Of a stretch of 56,156 bases of DNA, positions 34,127 to 43,088 are shown piece by piece. How positions within the stretch are numbered: position 1 is the stretch's first letter; every line of letters begins with the position of its first letter. The position numbers were made by a program, and so were the translations under genes. The stretch is taken from the NCBI GenBank assembly GCA_003249555.1, contig QKIQ01000005.1, positions 1 to 56,156 of the forward strand. Direction: 5' to 3'. The stretch comes from Clostridia bacterium. GTDB taxonomy: Bacteria > Bacillota > Clostridia > Christensenellales > SZUA-584. The notes under the pieces are model-generated. The model saw nothing but the letters and a program-made list of their open reading frames with translations. It was not told the origin of the DNA and ran no database searches.

Positions 34127-35779
34127 ATGAAATTTTTAGACGTTCCAATAAGAAGACCCAGTTTTAAAGAATTAATCGACAAAGTGAAACGATCGTTTCA
34201 TTGTGATGCCATTGCGATATTTGGGCTGGATCAACAAAGCAAGCAATTATTTGAACTGTCCAGTTTGTTAAATGAGGATATTGAAGAATTACAGACCAAG
34301 TGCAACTGGATGCTTAAGATTATTGAGCGTGAACAAAAAGCTTTGGTGCTGGATAATGAAGATAACGGCGAAACATGCAGCAAATATCAAAGTGAAAACG
34401 CAGTTGAGATGTACTTGCCTGTCTTCAAAGAGCAAGGTGATGTAAGAATCGTTGCCGGGCTCATGTTTTTTGGATGCAGATCAGCGCAAGATGCTAAGGA
34501 GCTTTACAGTGAAGAATTTAAAGAAATGGTTTTCAGAATTCACTGTTTGCTTATTTCGCGATATGATGCGGCAAGGAAAACGGAAGATGCCTTCCGAATG
34601 GCTTATTTGCTTTGTGAAATCATTGATATCAAGGAGCCTTACTTAATCAGCCGTTTGTTTAATGTGGCATTTTGGTGCGAGAAAATAGCAAAAGAAATGA
34701 AACTGGCGCAAATAGATATAGAGAAATTAATGGTTGCGACGCTGATGCACGACCTTGGTAAAATATATATTGACGAAAGAATACTGAATAAACAAGGAAA
34801 GCTAACAAGCCAAGAGTATAAGGCCATAAAGAAAAGGGTTCTTTACAGCTTTGAGATTGCGGAGCAATTTAAAGATTTATATGAGATATATGATATTCCA
34901 AACATCATCCTGTGTTATCAGGAAAGAGTAGACGGGATGGGATATCCGTACGGCAAAAAAGGCGACGAGATACCTCTTCTCAGCAAAATACTGGGCGCTG
35001 CAAAAGCGATTTCGTCAATGCTGACAACGACGTCTTACAGCCCTGCAAAAACTATCTTTGAAGTGATTGAAGAATTAAAAAACAATTCAGACAAACAATT
35101 TGATAAGCAAGTTGCGGATGCGGCCATTGCTGTGATTGCGGGCGAAAGAAAACTGAGCGAAGAACAATTAAAAGGTATTGGTTCATTCGCCACATTGAAT
35201 ATCAAAATCAAAAAAGACGAAAAAGAAAAAAATTACATCGCCTGGGGCAACATCAGGAAAAAGAGAGGTATATATACATTCGTTCCGACTGTAAGACTGA
35301 TCGATTGCGGAAATTTCGTTATACAAAATTGCAGCTTGTATGTCAGCGTCAATGATCAGATCATTCATTATAAGCCAAGTATTAAATCAATCAGCGAAGA
35401 TAAAATTGAGTTTACAGAGCTGGAAGTACAAAAAGACTATAACGCTTTTTCATTAAGCTGGGTGCTGCCGGGTGTTATTGTAACTCCGACCAGAAATGTT
35501 TATGAGCTGTTTGCGACCACCATAGCCGGCGATCATATCGATTTTTATATATTCAATAAAAATCTTGAAGAAGACATAAATGAAGGCGTTGTCAAGCTGA
35601 TGTTTGAAGACGGCAAAAAAATCGCGTTGCCGGGGATTATTACATCCAGCGACAGGGTTGATGACAGAGTGTTGTTCAGGTTTAAATATATGGATATTAG
35701 GCCCGAAGATATGAAGATGGTTTACTCAGAACTGTTCAAAAAACAAATCCAGCTGAAGAACCTCTTAAGCAGAATCTAG
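34127..35779 (+). CDS. GAF-like/degenerate HD-GYP protein with a PilZ-like tail
   Basis: This 550-residue protein starts with a GAF-like sensor region (about residues 8-150). The middle is an HD-GYP fold: it keeps MHDLGKIYIDERILNKQGKLT and QERVDGMGYPYGKKGDEIP, but the other ligands are lost. The early His is replaced (KEPYLISR), the KxH histidine is Arg (KKRVLYS) and the HHE is YQE. Phosphodiesterase activity is therefore unlikely; binding of c-di-GMP is possible. The C-terminal ~150 residues weakly resemble PilZ (LFRFKYMDIRPEDMKMV). ATG at 34127 is 13 bases after AAGGGG; TTG at 34097 is an alternative. It is monocistronic. Confidence 0.75.
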   Translation: MKFLDVPIRRPSFKELIDKVKRSFHCDAIAIFGLDQQSKQLFELSSLLNEDIEELQTKCNWMLKIIEREQKALVLDNEDNGETCSKYQSENAVEMYLPVFKEQGDVRIVAGLMFFGCRSAQDAKELYSEEFKEMVFRIHCLLISRYDAARKTEDAFRMAYLLCEIIDIKEPYLISRLFNVAFWCEKIAKEMKLAQIDIEKLMVATLMHDLGKIYIDERILNKQGKLTSQEYKAIKKRVLYSFEIAEQFKDLYEIYDIPNIILCYQERVDGMGYPYGKKGDEIPLLSKILGAAKAISSMLTTTSYSPAKTIFEVIEELKNNSDKQFDKQVADAAIAVIAGERKLSEEQLKGIGSFATLNIKIKKDEKEKNYIAWGNIRKKRGIYTFVPTVRLIDCGNFVIQNCSLYVSVNDQIIHYKPSIKSISEDKIEFTELEVQKDYNAFSLSWVLPGVIVTPTRNVYELFATTIAGDHIDFYIFNKNLEEDINEGVVKLMFEDGKKIALPGIITSSDRVDDRVLFRFKYMDIRPEDMKMVYSELFKKQIQLKNLLSRI

Positions 35780-35860
35780 TTTACAAAACATCCGCAATTT
35801 TTTACTATATGCGCTTTTTCTATCACCTTATTATAAAAGAAAAAATATGAGGTGATAGAA

Positions 35861-36244
35861 ATGACATTGTTCGAACAGTTTTCATATGGCAAGCTGACGC
35901 ATCCTGGCGGACAGAGAGATATTGATGGCGTGGAATGGTCTAAGCATCCTGTGTTTAACGGTGTTGAGCTAAAGCATATAATAACCGCTCAAGATACGGA
36001 AGGCAGTTTCAGCTATCATCTGGTGCGCATCGCTCCGGGCAAAAAAATTGGCAGCCATATTCACGAGACGCAGCTTGAGACCCATGAGGTCATCGAAGGC
36101 GGCGGTATTTGCGCATGCGAAGGCGAGACGTGGTCTTATGAGCCGGGCGCGATTGCCATCATTCCGGCGCGCGCAAAGCATGAGGTGACCGCGGGAGATA
36201 ACGGCCTTTATCTGTTCGCCAAGTTTGTGCCCGCCTTGTGCTAG
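35861..36244 (+). CDS. Small cupin-domain protein
   Basis: The product (127 residues) is a single-domain cupin with the metal-ligand pattern GSHIHETQLETHEVIEGGG (His, His, Glu) and the second motif PARAKHEVTAG. Cupins of this size bind small molecules or metals, or act as simple isomerases or dioxygenases; the substrate is unknown. The GAGGTGA site precedes ATG 35861. It is convergent with an AraC regulator gene one base away. The stop codons almost touch. Confidence 0.85.
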   Translation: MTLFEQFSYGKLTHPGGQRDIDGVEWSKHPVFNGVELKHIITAQDTEGSFSYHLVRIAPGKKIGSHIHETQLETHEVIEGGGICACEGETWSYEPGAIAIIPARAKHEVTAGDNGLYLFAKFVPALC

Positions 36245-36245
36245 T

Positions 36246-36959
36246 TCAGCGTCTTTGGCATGATTTCTTATATTCAGTCGGTGTGAAGCCGACCGTCTTT
36301 TTAAAACATTTAATAAAATGACTTTGGTCAAAAAAGCCGGTGGCGAAGGCGACGTCCGTTAAAGACGTACCTTTTTCAATAAGCCGCTGCGCTTTTCGAA
36401 TTCGGCTTTGCAGTTGAAATCGATGCGGCGTTATGCCCAACGCGCGCTTAAACACTCTCAGAAAATGATATTTACTTGAGTGCACGGCATCCGCCATTTC
36501 TTGTATACCTATGTCGCGTTCGGGATTATTTCTTATAAAAATGGCGCTGTTTAGCATGTCATCTCTGGTCTTTGCGCAAGGCATCACAGGATACAAGGCA
36601 TGGATTGCGTTCTTCAGCAGCGTGTTGTCTATTCGCCCAAAAGGTTTCAAATTGCAAAGCAGCTTAAGATAAATCTCTGAAGCGGTGTGTGCCATGAGAT
36701 AGTCTTGCTCAATGCAAATAGTGAGCAGGCGGTATGAATCGGGAAGGAGAAGCGTATGAGGCACAAGAGGCCGAATGATAAAATAGCTGAGTTTTTCATA
36801 TCGCGTGGCGGTGTTGTTTGTCTGGAGAAAAACATTCCCATCCAAGACCAGACCGATCGTAAATACGGACATGTGGTTGTGCTGTGAATAACGATGCGGC
36901 TTATTCACCAATAATATAAACTCAATGCCTTGTAAACGTTGAAACACCACGTTTGCCAT
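36246..36959 (-). CDS. AraC-family transcriptional regulator with cupin sensor
   Basis: This 237-residue protein has an N-terminal cupin-like sensing domain (residues 1-130) and a C-terminal double helix-turn-helix (about 140-235) with MADAVHSSKYHFLRVFKRALG and the family signature DVAFATGFFDQSHFIKCFKKTVGFTPTEYK. It probably responds to a small metabolite. The target may be the neighbouring cupin gene. The start has GGAGG upstream in the minus direction. Confidence 0.93.
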   Translation of the reverse strand: MANVVFQRLQGIEFILLVNKPHRYSQHNHMSVFTIGLVLDGNVFLQTNNTATRYEKLSYFIIRPLVPHTLLLPDSYRLLTICIEQDYLMAHTASEIYLKLLCNLKPFGRIDNTLLKNAIHALYPVMPCAKTRDDMLNSAIFIRNNPERDIGIQEMADAVHSSKYHFLRVFKRALGITPHRFQLQSRIRKAQRLIEKGTSLTDVAFATGFFDQSHFIKCFKKTVGFTPTEYKKSCQRR

Positions 36960-37062
36960 ATGCCTTCCTCCTATGCAACCTGATTATACCATATTTCCAG
37001 GCCGCCAAATCAAAATACTTAAAGGCCTAGATACGGTAGCCTTCAAATCTGAATTGCGGTTC

Positions 37063-37091
37063 TTTACAAAAATACAACTTGCCTTTATAAT
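37063..37091 (+). promoter_or_regulatory. Promoter of ileS
   Basis: TTTACA (37063-37068) and TATAAT (37086-37091) with a 17-base spacer, 13 bases ahead of the T-box stem I. Confidence 0.75.
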
Positions 37092-37103
37092 AAGGAATAT
37101 TAT

Positions 37104-37364
37104 AAACGGGTATCATGATAATGCCATGATACGGGACACGGCCGGTGCTTGTGCCATTGGCGTCAGCGAGCGGGGAAAGCGGTGAAAGCCCCGACCAATG
37201 CGGCAGACGTGCTATCACCCGTTAAGCTTTTTTGCCGAAAGGAAGTAAGCAAGAACGGTTTTGCGTCCGTTAAAGCGCACAAAAGAGATGCCAGACAAGG
37301 CATCATTTGGGTGGTACCGTAGAAGATATGCGTCTTTTGCCCCATGGGCGGATGGCGTTTTTTT
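37104..37364 (+). ncRNA. T-box riboswitch (isoleucine, AUC specifier)
   Basis: The leader has the T-box sequence TTGGGTGGTACCG at 37307-37319. Stem I closes by pairing CGGGT (37107-37111) with ACCCG (37217-37221). The specifier loop reads ATC-ACC, giving AUC (Ile) at 37214-37216. A terminator hairpin (GCCC/GGGC core, 37328-37358) with a T-run lies just downstream. Uncharged tRNA-Ile would stabilise the antiterminator and switch on ileS. Confidence 0.93.
37328..37364 (+). terminator. T-box-controlled terminator
   Basis: ATGCGTCTTTTGCCC pairs with GGGCGGATGGCGT, with several wobbles, and is followed by a seven-base T-run. It competes with the antiterminator containing the T-box sequence. Confidence 0.85.
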
Positions 37365-37411
37365 AATTATTTCGATGCCGGCAAAACCGGCAAAAACAGA
37401 GGGAGAGAAAC

Positions 37412-40400
37412 ATGCTGTACAAACAGGTCGACAAAAACCTTAACTTCAAGGACCGCGAGCTCGAGGTTTTAAAGTTCTGGGAGCAAAACGAGATATTCAA
37501 AAAGACCGTGGATAAAAACAAAGGCGAGAAGGCCTACACGTTTTACGACGGTCCGCCAACGGCCAACGGCAAGCCGCACATCGGCCATATATTGACGCGC
37601 TGCATCAAAGACCTGATTCCGCGCTACCGTACCATGCAGGGATACGACGTGATGCGCAAGGCGGGCTGGGATACGCATGGACTGCCTGTTGAGCTCGAGG
37701 TGGAAAAGCTTTTAGGGCTTGACGGCAAGGAACAAATCGAAGAGTACGGTGTGGAGCCGTTTATTGCGGAGTGCAAAAAGAGCGTCTGGAAATATAAGGG
37801 CGAATGGGAGCGCATGAGCGAACGCGTGGGCTTTTGGGCGGACATGGAGCACCCGTATATTACATACGACAACAACTACATCGAATCCGTGTGGTGGTCG
37901 ATTAAGCAGGTGGCAGACAAGGGGCTTTTGTATAAGGGTCACAAGGTGGTGCCGTATTGTCCGCGCTGCGGAACGGCGCTTTCATCGCACGAGGTGGCGC
38001 AAGGCTATAAAGACGTTGAGGAAGAATCCGTTTTCGTCAAGTTTAAAGCCAAGGATGCGGACAATACCTATTATCTCGCATGGACGACCACGCCGTGGAC
38101 GCTGCCGTCTAACGTGGGGCTCTGTGTGAACCCGCGCGAGAAATACGTCAAGGTTAATCACGACGGCGCTTATCTCATCATGGCGGCGGCGCTGGTGGAG
38201 CCGGTGCTTGGCGAAGGCAAACAGATTATCGAAGAGTATACCGGCATAGATTTGGAATACAAGGAATACGAGCCGCTTTACGACTTCGGTGCGGCAGATA
38301 AAAAGGCATGGTTTATAACCGCCGATGATTATGTGACACTGTCGGACGGCTCGGGTATCGTGCATATCGCGCCTGCGTTCGGTGAAGACGACGCGCGTGT
38401 GGGCCGCAAATACGATCTGCCTTTTGTGCAGATGGTGAACGAACAGGGCCGTTTCAAGACGGGCACGCCTTGGGAAGGCGTTTTCGTCAAAGACGGTGAT
38501 CCAAAGATTATTGCGGACTTGAAGGAGCGCTCTTTGCTGCTTGCCTCCAAAGCGTATTCGCACAGCTACCCGTTTTGCTGGCGCTGCGACACGCCGCTGC
38601 TCTACTATGCAAGAAGCACCTGGTTCATAAAAATGACAGCAGTTAAAGACATACTGCTTAAAAACAACCGCGCGGTCAACTGGCTTCCGGAGAACATCAA
38701 GGAAGGCCGCATGGGCAACTTTTTGGAAAACGTGATCGACTGGGGTCTTTCGCGTGAGCGCTACTGGGGTACGCCGCTGCCTGTGTGGCAGTGCAAGTGC
38801 GGACATCACACCGTGATCGGTTCGGTGGCGGAGCTGCGTGAAAAAGGGCAGAATGTACCCGAAGACTTGGAGTTGCACAAGCCGTTTATCGATGCGGTAA
38901 CTATTAAATGCGACGAGTGCGGCGGCACGATGAAGCGCGTGAGCGAGGTCATCGACTGCTGGTACGATTCGGGCTCGATGCCGTTTGCGCAATGGCATTA
39001 CCCGTTTGAAAACAAAGAAGAATTTGAAAAACGCTTTCCGGCCGATTTTATCAGCGAAGCCGTGGATCAGACACGCGGCTGGTTCTACACGCTGCTTGCC
39101 ATCGGCACGCTGGTGTTCGAGCGCAACCCGTTTGAAAATTGTATTGTGCTCGGCCATGTGCAGGACAAGGACGGCCAGAAGATGAGCAAGCACAAGGGTA
39201 ACGTGGTAGACCCGTGGACTGTGCTCGATAATCAGGGTGCCGACGCTGTGCGCTGGTATTTCTATGTGGGCAGTATGCCGTGGCTGCCGAGCCGTTTCTA
39301 CGCGGATGCAGTATCGGAAGCGCAGCGTAAATTTATGGGCACGCTTTGGAACACATATGCGTTCTATGTGCTTTATGCGGATATCGACGATTTTGACCCG
39401 ACCAAGCATAAATTAAAGCTGGACAACGTGATGGACAGATGGATACTTTCGCGCCTGCATACATTGATTCAGACGGTGAGCAAGCACTTGAATGACTACC
39501 GTTTAACCGAGCCTGCGCGTGAGATGGATAAGTTCGTCGATGAGCTGTCCAACTGGTATGTACGCCGCTGCCGCGGCCGTTTCTGGGCGCCCGGCATGGA
39601 GCAGGACAAAGCTGACGCTTTTCTCACGCTGTATACGGTGTTGGAGACGCTTTGCCGTCTTGCCGCACCCTTTATCCCGTTTATGACCGAGACGATGTAT
39701 CAGAACATCGTGCGCAGCGTGGATAAGGCCGCGCACGAGAGTGTGCATCTTTGTGCATATCCTGAGTGCGATGAGAGTATGATTGATAAAGAGCTGGAAA
39801 AGAGCATGGATGCCGTTCTGAACATCGTGGTGCTGGGGCGCAGTGCGCGCAACACCGCTGTGATCAAAAACCGCCAGCCGATTGCCAACCTGTATGTGGC
39901 CGGTATCGATTCTCTGGATGAAATGTACAAGAAGCTTGTTTCGGGTGAGCTTAACGTCAAAAAGGTATGGCTTGGTGCCGACGTATCGGCGTTTACATCT
40001 TACAACTTGAAGCCGCAGCTCAAAACGCTGGGACCACGCTACGGCAAGCTGCTGGGTGTGATCAAAACGCATCTTGATGAAGCCGATTCTGTAGAAATTG
40101 TGGATATGGTGCGCGCAGGCGAGACGTACACGTTTGAAGCCGACGGACAAACGGTGGCGCTTACCGAAGAGGATCTGCTTATTGAGCCTATACACAAAGA
40201 AGGTTTCGTGGTGGAGTCGGAAGGGCCTTTAAGCGTGATACTCGATACGACGCTTTCCAACGCGCTTATCGAGGAAGGTTTTGTACGCGAGATGATCAGC
40301 AAGATTCAGACGATGCGTAAGGAAGCGGGATTCGAAGTGATGGATCATATCCGGCTTGCGGTCACGGGCAACGAGCGGCTATCGGGTGTGATTGAGCGCA

Positions 40401-40519
40401 ATGCGGACGAGATTATGGCCGAGGTGCTGGCAGATGAGATGTCGGGTGAGCTGGCGGGCTATACGAAGGATTGGGATATTAACGGAGAAAAGGCCACGCT
40501 GAGCGTACAAAAAATATAG
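37412..40519 (+). CDS. ileS: Isoleucine-tRNA ligase
   Basis: This 1035-residue enzyme charges tRNA-Ile. It has the class I motif HIGHIL in KPHIGHILTRCIKDL, the motif GWDTHGLPVELEVEK, editing-domain sequence between residues ~190 and 390 with TTTPWTLPSNV, and the lysine loop KMSKHKGN near residue 590. The Cys-rich part near 187 (CPRCGTAL) and the long C-terminal domain fit the eukaryote-like (IleRS2) branch, which is often naturally tolerant to mupirocin. It starts at 37412 after GGGAGAG and is controlled by the T-box upstream. Confidence 0.96.
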   Translation: MLYKQVDKNLNFKDRELEVLKFWEQNEIFKKTVDKNKGEKAYTFYDGPPTANGKPHIGHILTRCIKDLIPRYRTMQGYDVMRKAGWDTHGLPVELEVEKLLGLDGKEQIEEYGVEPFIAECKKSVWKYKGEWERMSERVGFWADMEHPYITYDNNYIESVWWSIKQVADKGLLYKGHKVVPYCPRCGTALSSHEVAQGYKDVEEESVFVKFKAKDADNTYYLAWTTTPWTLPSNVGLCVNPREKYVKVNHDGAYLIMAAALVEPVLGEGKQIIEEYTGIDLEYKEYEPLYDFGAADKKAWFITADDYVTLSDGSGIVHIAPAFGEDDARVGRKYDLPFVQMVNEQGRFKTGTPWEGVFVKDGDPKIIADLKERSLLLASKAYSHSYPFCWRCDTPLLYYARSTWFIKMTAVKDILLKNNRAVNWLPENIKEGRMGNFLENVIDWGLSRERYWGTPLPVWQCKCGHHTVIGSVAELREKGQNVPEDLELHKPFIDAVTIKCDECGGTMKRVSEVIDCWYDSGSMPFAQWHYPFENKEEFEKRFPADFISEAVDQTRGWFYTLLAIGTLVFERNPFENCIVLGHVQDKDGQKMSKHKGNVVDPWTVLDNQGADAVRWYFYVGSMPWLPSRFYADAVSEAQRKFMGTLWNTYAFYVLYADIDDFDPTKHKLKLDNVMDRWILSRLHTLIQTVSKHLNDYRLTEPAREMDKFVDELSNWYVRRCRGRFWAPGMEQDKADAFLTLYTVLETLCRLAAPFIPFMTETMYQNIVRSVDKAAHESVHLCAYPECDESMIDKELEKSMDAVLNIVVLGRSARNTAVIKNRQPIANLYVAGIDSLDEMYKKLVSGELNVKKVWLGADVSAFTSYNLKPQLKTLGPRYGKLLGVIKTHLDEADSVEIVDMVRAGETYTFEADGQTVALTEEDLLIEPIHKEGFVVESEGPLSVILDTTLSNALIEEGFVREMISKIQTMRKEAGFEVMDHIRLAVTGNERLSGVIERNADEIMAEVLADEMSGELAGYTKDWDINGEKATLSVQKI

Positions 40520-40566
40520 CCGATTAAGCAGTAAATGAATCGCATCTTATTTCAGGCAGTCTTTTT

Positions 40567-40594
40567 ACGCCCTGTTGGCAATGAAACGGGGCGT
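40567..40594 (+). terminator. Terminator of ileS
   Basis: ACGCCCTGTT pairs with AACGGGGCGT around an eight-base loop, followed by a T-rich run. Confidence 0.75.
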
Positions 40595-40704
40595 TATTTT
40601 ATTTTGCGCGGCAACGATTTATCAGCATAGACCTTGACGATTATATCGCCAGCCGATATACTATATCATATAGCTATATATGGCAAGCTGGCGGGGGGAC
40701 TATT

Positions 40705-41625
40705 TTGGAAACGATGGATCTAAAAAAGAACAGACATGTGTTTTTACGCATCGGTTTTGCGTTGATGACCATGGTGGTCATTACGGTGTCGCTTCAACTG
40801 GCAGGCTACCGTATTTTCGCTCATTCAGTGAACAACGATTGGTTTCAGTATGTGCTCGCCGTATTGCCTCAATATCTGATTGCCATGCCGATTGCGGGCT
40901 TGATTATGCGCAAAACACCGGCGCAGACGATAGCCCCAAAAAAGCTCAAGACAGGACAATTTATGATTGTCTTAATGATATGCTTTGCCATCATGTATGC
41001 TGGCAATTTTATTGGCACTCTGTTCAATCTAATCATACAATTACTTGCGCAAAGCAAAATGACAAACTTGATTCAGCAGGTGATTGCAGGGTCTAGCATA
41101 TGGTCCAATCTGATTTTTGTTGCTTTATTGGCGCCGGTAGCGGAAGAATTGTTTTTCCGCAGGCTTCTTATCCCGAAGCTTTTGCCGTTCGGTGAAAAAC
41201 CGGCCGTCATATTAAGCGCGCTTGCTTTTGGGTTGATTCATGGGAATCTGATTCAATTTTTCTACGCGTTTGGGTTGGGGCTGGCTTTTGGATACATATT
41301 CGTGAAGACGGGCAAGGTCATCTACACGGTCATCTTGCATATGATCATCAACTTCATCGGCAGTGTGATTTCGGTGCTGGCGCTTCAGCAAAACATGATA
41401 TCTATGATAGTGTCCGGTCCTATCATGCTGGCAGTTGTGGGTATGGCTATAGCGAGGATTGTTCTCTTCTTTAAAAACAAAAAGCGCATCGTGATGAGCG
41501 GCGGACTGTGTGATGTGCCCAAAGGAAAAAACGTCGTTTTTTTCAATACGGGCATGATATTGTTCTATGTGGTCAGTGCGGCGCTTTTCGCGCTAAATAC
41601 GTATACCATGTTTGTTCAAACTTAA
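40705..41625 (+). CDS. CPBP-family intramembrane metalloprotease
   Basis: This 306-residue protein has eight or so membrane segments and the three motifs of the CAAX protease/bacteriocin-processing (Abi) family: EELFFRRLL (EExxxR), FGLIHGNL (FxxxH) and HMIINFIGS (HxxxN), spread over the middle. Family members cleave prenylated or small membrane proteins or give self-immunity to peptides; no bacteriocin gene is seen here. TTG at 40705 is preferred since GCGGGGGGA lies six bases ahead; ATG at 40714 is possible. Confidence 0.9.
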   Translation: METMDLKKNRHVFLRIGFALMTMVVITVSLQLAGYRIFAHSVNNDWFQYVLAVLPQYLIAMPIAGLIMRKTPAQTIAPKKLKTGQFMIVLMICFAIMYAGNFIGTLFNLIIQLLAQSKMTNLIQQVIAGSSIWSNLIFVALLAPVAEELFFRRLLIPKLLPFGEKPAVILSALAFGLIHGNLIQFFYAFGLGLAFGYIFVKTGKVIYTVILHMIINFIGSVISVLALQQNMISMIVSGPIMLAVVGMAIARIVLFFKNKKRIVMSGGLCDVPKGKNVVFFNTGMILFYVVSAALFALNTYTMFVQT

Positions 41626-41649
41626 ATTAAGTCCTTTAGATTACGGTTA

Positions 41650-41678
41650 TTGAATTTTACTTGATATGTGTTTAAAAT
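41650..41678 (+). promoter_or_regulatory. Promoter of the SDR gene, placing the start codon at +1
   Basis: TTGAAT (41650-41655) and TAAAAT (41673-41678) with a 17-base spacer. The expected start site is 41685-41686, the A of the ATG. Confidence 0.6.
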
Positions 41679-41685
41679 ATAGCAT

Positions 41686-42564
41686 ATGAGAAACGATAGA
41701 CAAAAGGTGGCCTTAGTGACGGGCGCAAGTTCCGGCATTGGTCAGGCTGTGGCGCAGACCATGGCGAAGAACGGCTATATCGTATACGGCACATCGAGGC
41801 GTGCAAACTTTGAGACGGTGGATTGCGGCGGCGCTTCGTATATAATGGTGCCTATGACGCTGGAGAACGATCAAACCATTGCTGATGCGGTGACATACGT
41901 GCTCGATAAGCAGGGGCAGATCGATGTGCTTGTGAACGCAGCAGGCAGCGGCATTGCCGGGGCAATTGAGGAGACGACAGTTAATGAGGCAAAAACACAG
42001 TTTGACGTTTGTTTTTTCGGTGTGATCAGCGTTTTAAACCACGTGCTGCCCGCGATGCGTGAAAAACAAAGCGGCACTGTCATCAACATCGGCTCGATGG
42101 CAGCTTGTTTTCCAATTGCGTTTCAGGCCATGTACAGTGCGGTCAAATCGGCATTGTTTATGCTCACGTTATCGCTGCGCATGGAAGTGAAGCCGTTTGG
42201 CATAAAGTGCAGCACGGTTGAGCCGGGGGATACCAAAACAGGCTTTACGGCAAAACGTGTGTTTACGAAAAAATCCGCAAAGACGGCATACCGTTTGCCC
42301 ATGGAGCGCGCATTGTACGAGATGATACGCTCTGAGCTGTTGTCCCCGGGCCCGGAAAGATGCGCAGAAATCATACTGAAAGTTGCCCGAATGAAAAATC
42401 CGCCCGCGAGGGTTTCGGTGGGCTTTCGCTATAAAGTTCTGTATGCTCTGTCAAAGCTCACTTCTTGGCGTTTCAAGGAGCGGATTATCCGTGCCATTTA
42501 TTTGCGAAAAGACCCGCCCTCAGATGCGGTTTGGACATACGAAAAACAGTTTAAGGAGAATTGA
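41686..42564 (+). CDS. Short-chain dehydrogenase/reductase
   Basis: This 292-residue enzyme has the NAD(P)-binding motif ALVTGASSGIGQAVAQ at its N-terminus, the NAA-type VNAAGSGIAG (about residue 85), the catalytic serine in INIGSMAACFP and the YSAVKSAL motif (about 147-155). It reduces a ketone or aldehyde or catalyses the reverse. The substrate is unknown. There is no Shine-Dalgarno sequence upstream, and the promoter predicts transcription starting at the ATG, so the message may be leaderless. The next gene begins two to three bases past its stop and is likely co-transcribed. Confidence 0.92.
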   Translation: MRNDRQKVALVTGASSGIGQAVAQTMAKNGYIVYGTSRRANFETVDCGGASYIMVPMTLENDQTIADAVTYVLDKQGQIDVLVNAAGSGIAGAIEETTVNEAKTQFDVCFFGVISVLNHVLPAMREKQSGTVINIGSMAACFPIAFQAMYSAVKSALFMLTLSLRMEVKPFGIKCSTVEPGDTKTGFTAKRVFTKKSAKTAYRLPMERALYEMIRSELLSPGPERCAEIILKVARMKNPPARVSVGFRYKVLYALSKLTSWRFKERIIRAIYLRKDPPSDAVWTYEKQFKEN

Positions 42565-42566
42565 TT

Positions 42567-43082
42567 ATGGACGGATTAAGCACAATACTTGAAAGAAGAA
42601 GCTGCCGCGTTTATCAGGACAAGCCGGTGAGTGAGGACGTGATACACAACCTGTTAAAAGCAGGCATGTATGCGCCGTCCGCAATGAACTCACAGCCGTG
42701 GGAATTTGTTGTTATGCAGGATGCGGAGAAGAAAGAAGCGGTTTCTCAAATCGTTTCATACTGGAGCATGCTCAAAAAAGCGCCGGTTGCTATACTTGTG
42801 ATGGCGAATATTAACGGTTACCGCGCTAAGCCCGATGAGTTTTTCGTTCAGGACTGCGCAAGCAGCACAACGTGCATACTGCTTGCAGCACAGGCGCAGG
42901 AACTGGGCGCTGTATACTTGGGGCTTTATCCGCATGAGGACAGAATGAAAAAGGTGCGAGAGATATACAATATTCCCGAACACATCATGCCGTTTTCCAT
43001 CGTGTCGCTTGGGTATCCGGAATCCACGTCGAACCCGCATACCACATTCCATACGCACAAGGTTCACAAAGACGAATATTAA
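42567..43082 (+). CDS. Nitroreductase-family protein
   Basis: This 171-residue FMN-dependent enzyme has the family start STILERRSCRVYQDKPV and the second motif APSAMNSQPWEFVV (about 32-46), the FMN-binding part SSTTCILLAAQAQELGAVYLG, and SIVSLGYPE near the end. Members reduce nitro groups, quinones or flavins using NAD(P)H. AAGGAGAA seven bases ahead fixes ATG 42567, just after the SDR stop codon, so the two redox genes form an operon. Confidence 0.9.
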   Translation: MDGLSTILERRSCRVYQDKPVSEDVIHNLLKAGMYAPSAMNSQPWEFVVMQDAEKKEAVSQIVSYWSMLKKAPVAILVMANINGYRAKPDEFFVQDCASSTTCILLAAQAQELGAVYLGLYPHEDRMKKVREIYNIPEHIMPFSIVSLGYPESTSNPHTTFHTHKVHKDEY

Positions 43083-43088
43083 GCTGTC

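Noticed and set aside
37982..39409. Minus-strand frame (475 codons) inside ileS
   Set aside because: It is opposite an essential enzyme with all motifs intact; composition is that of a mirror frame.
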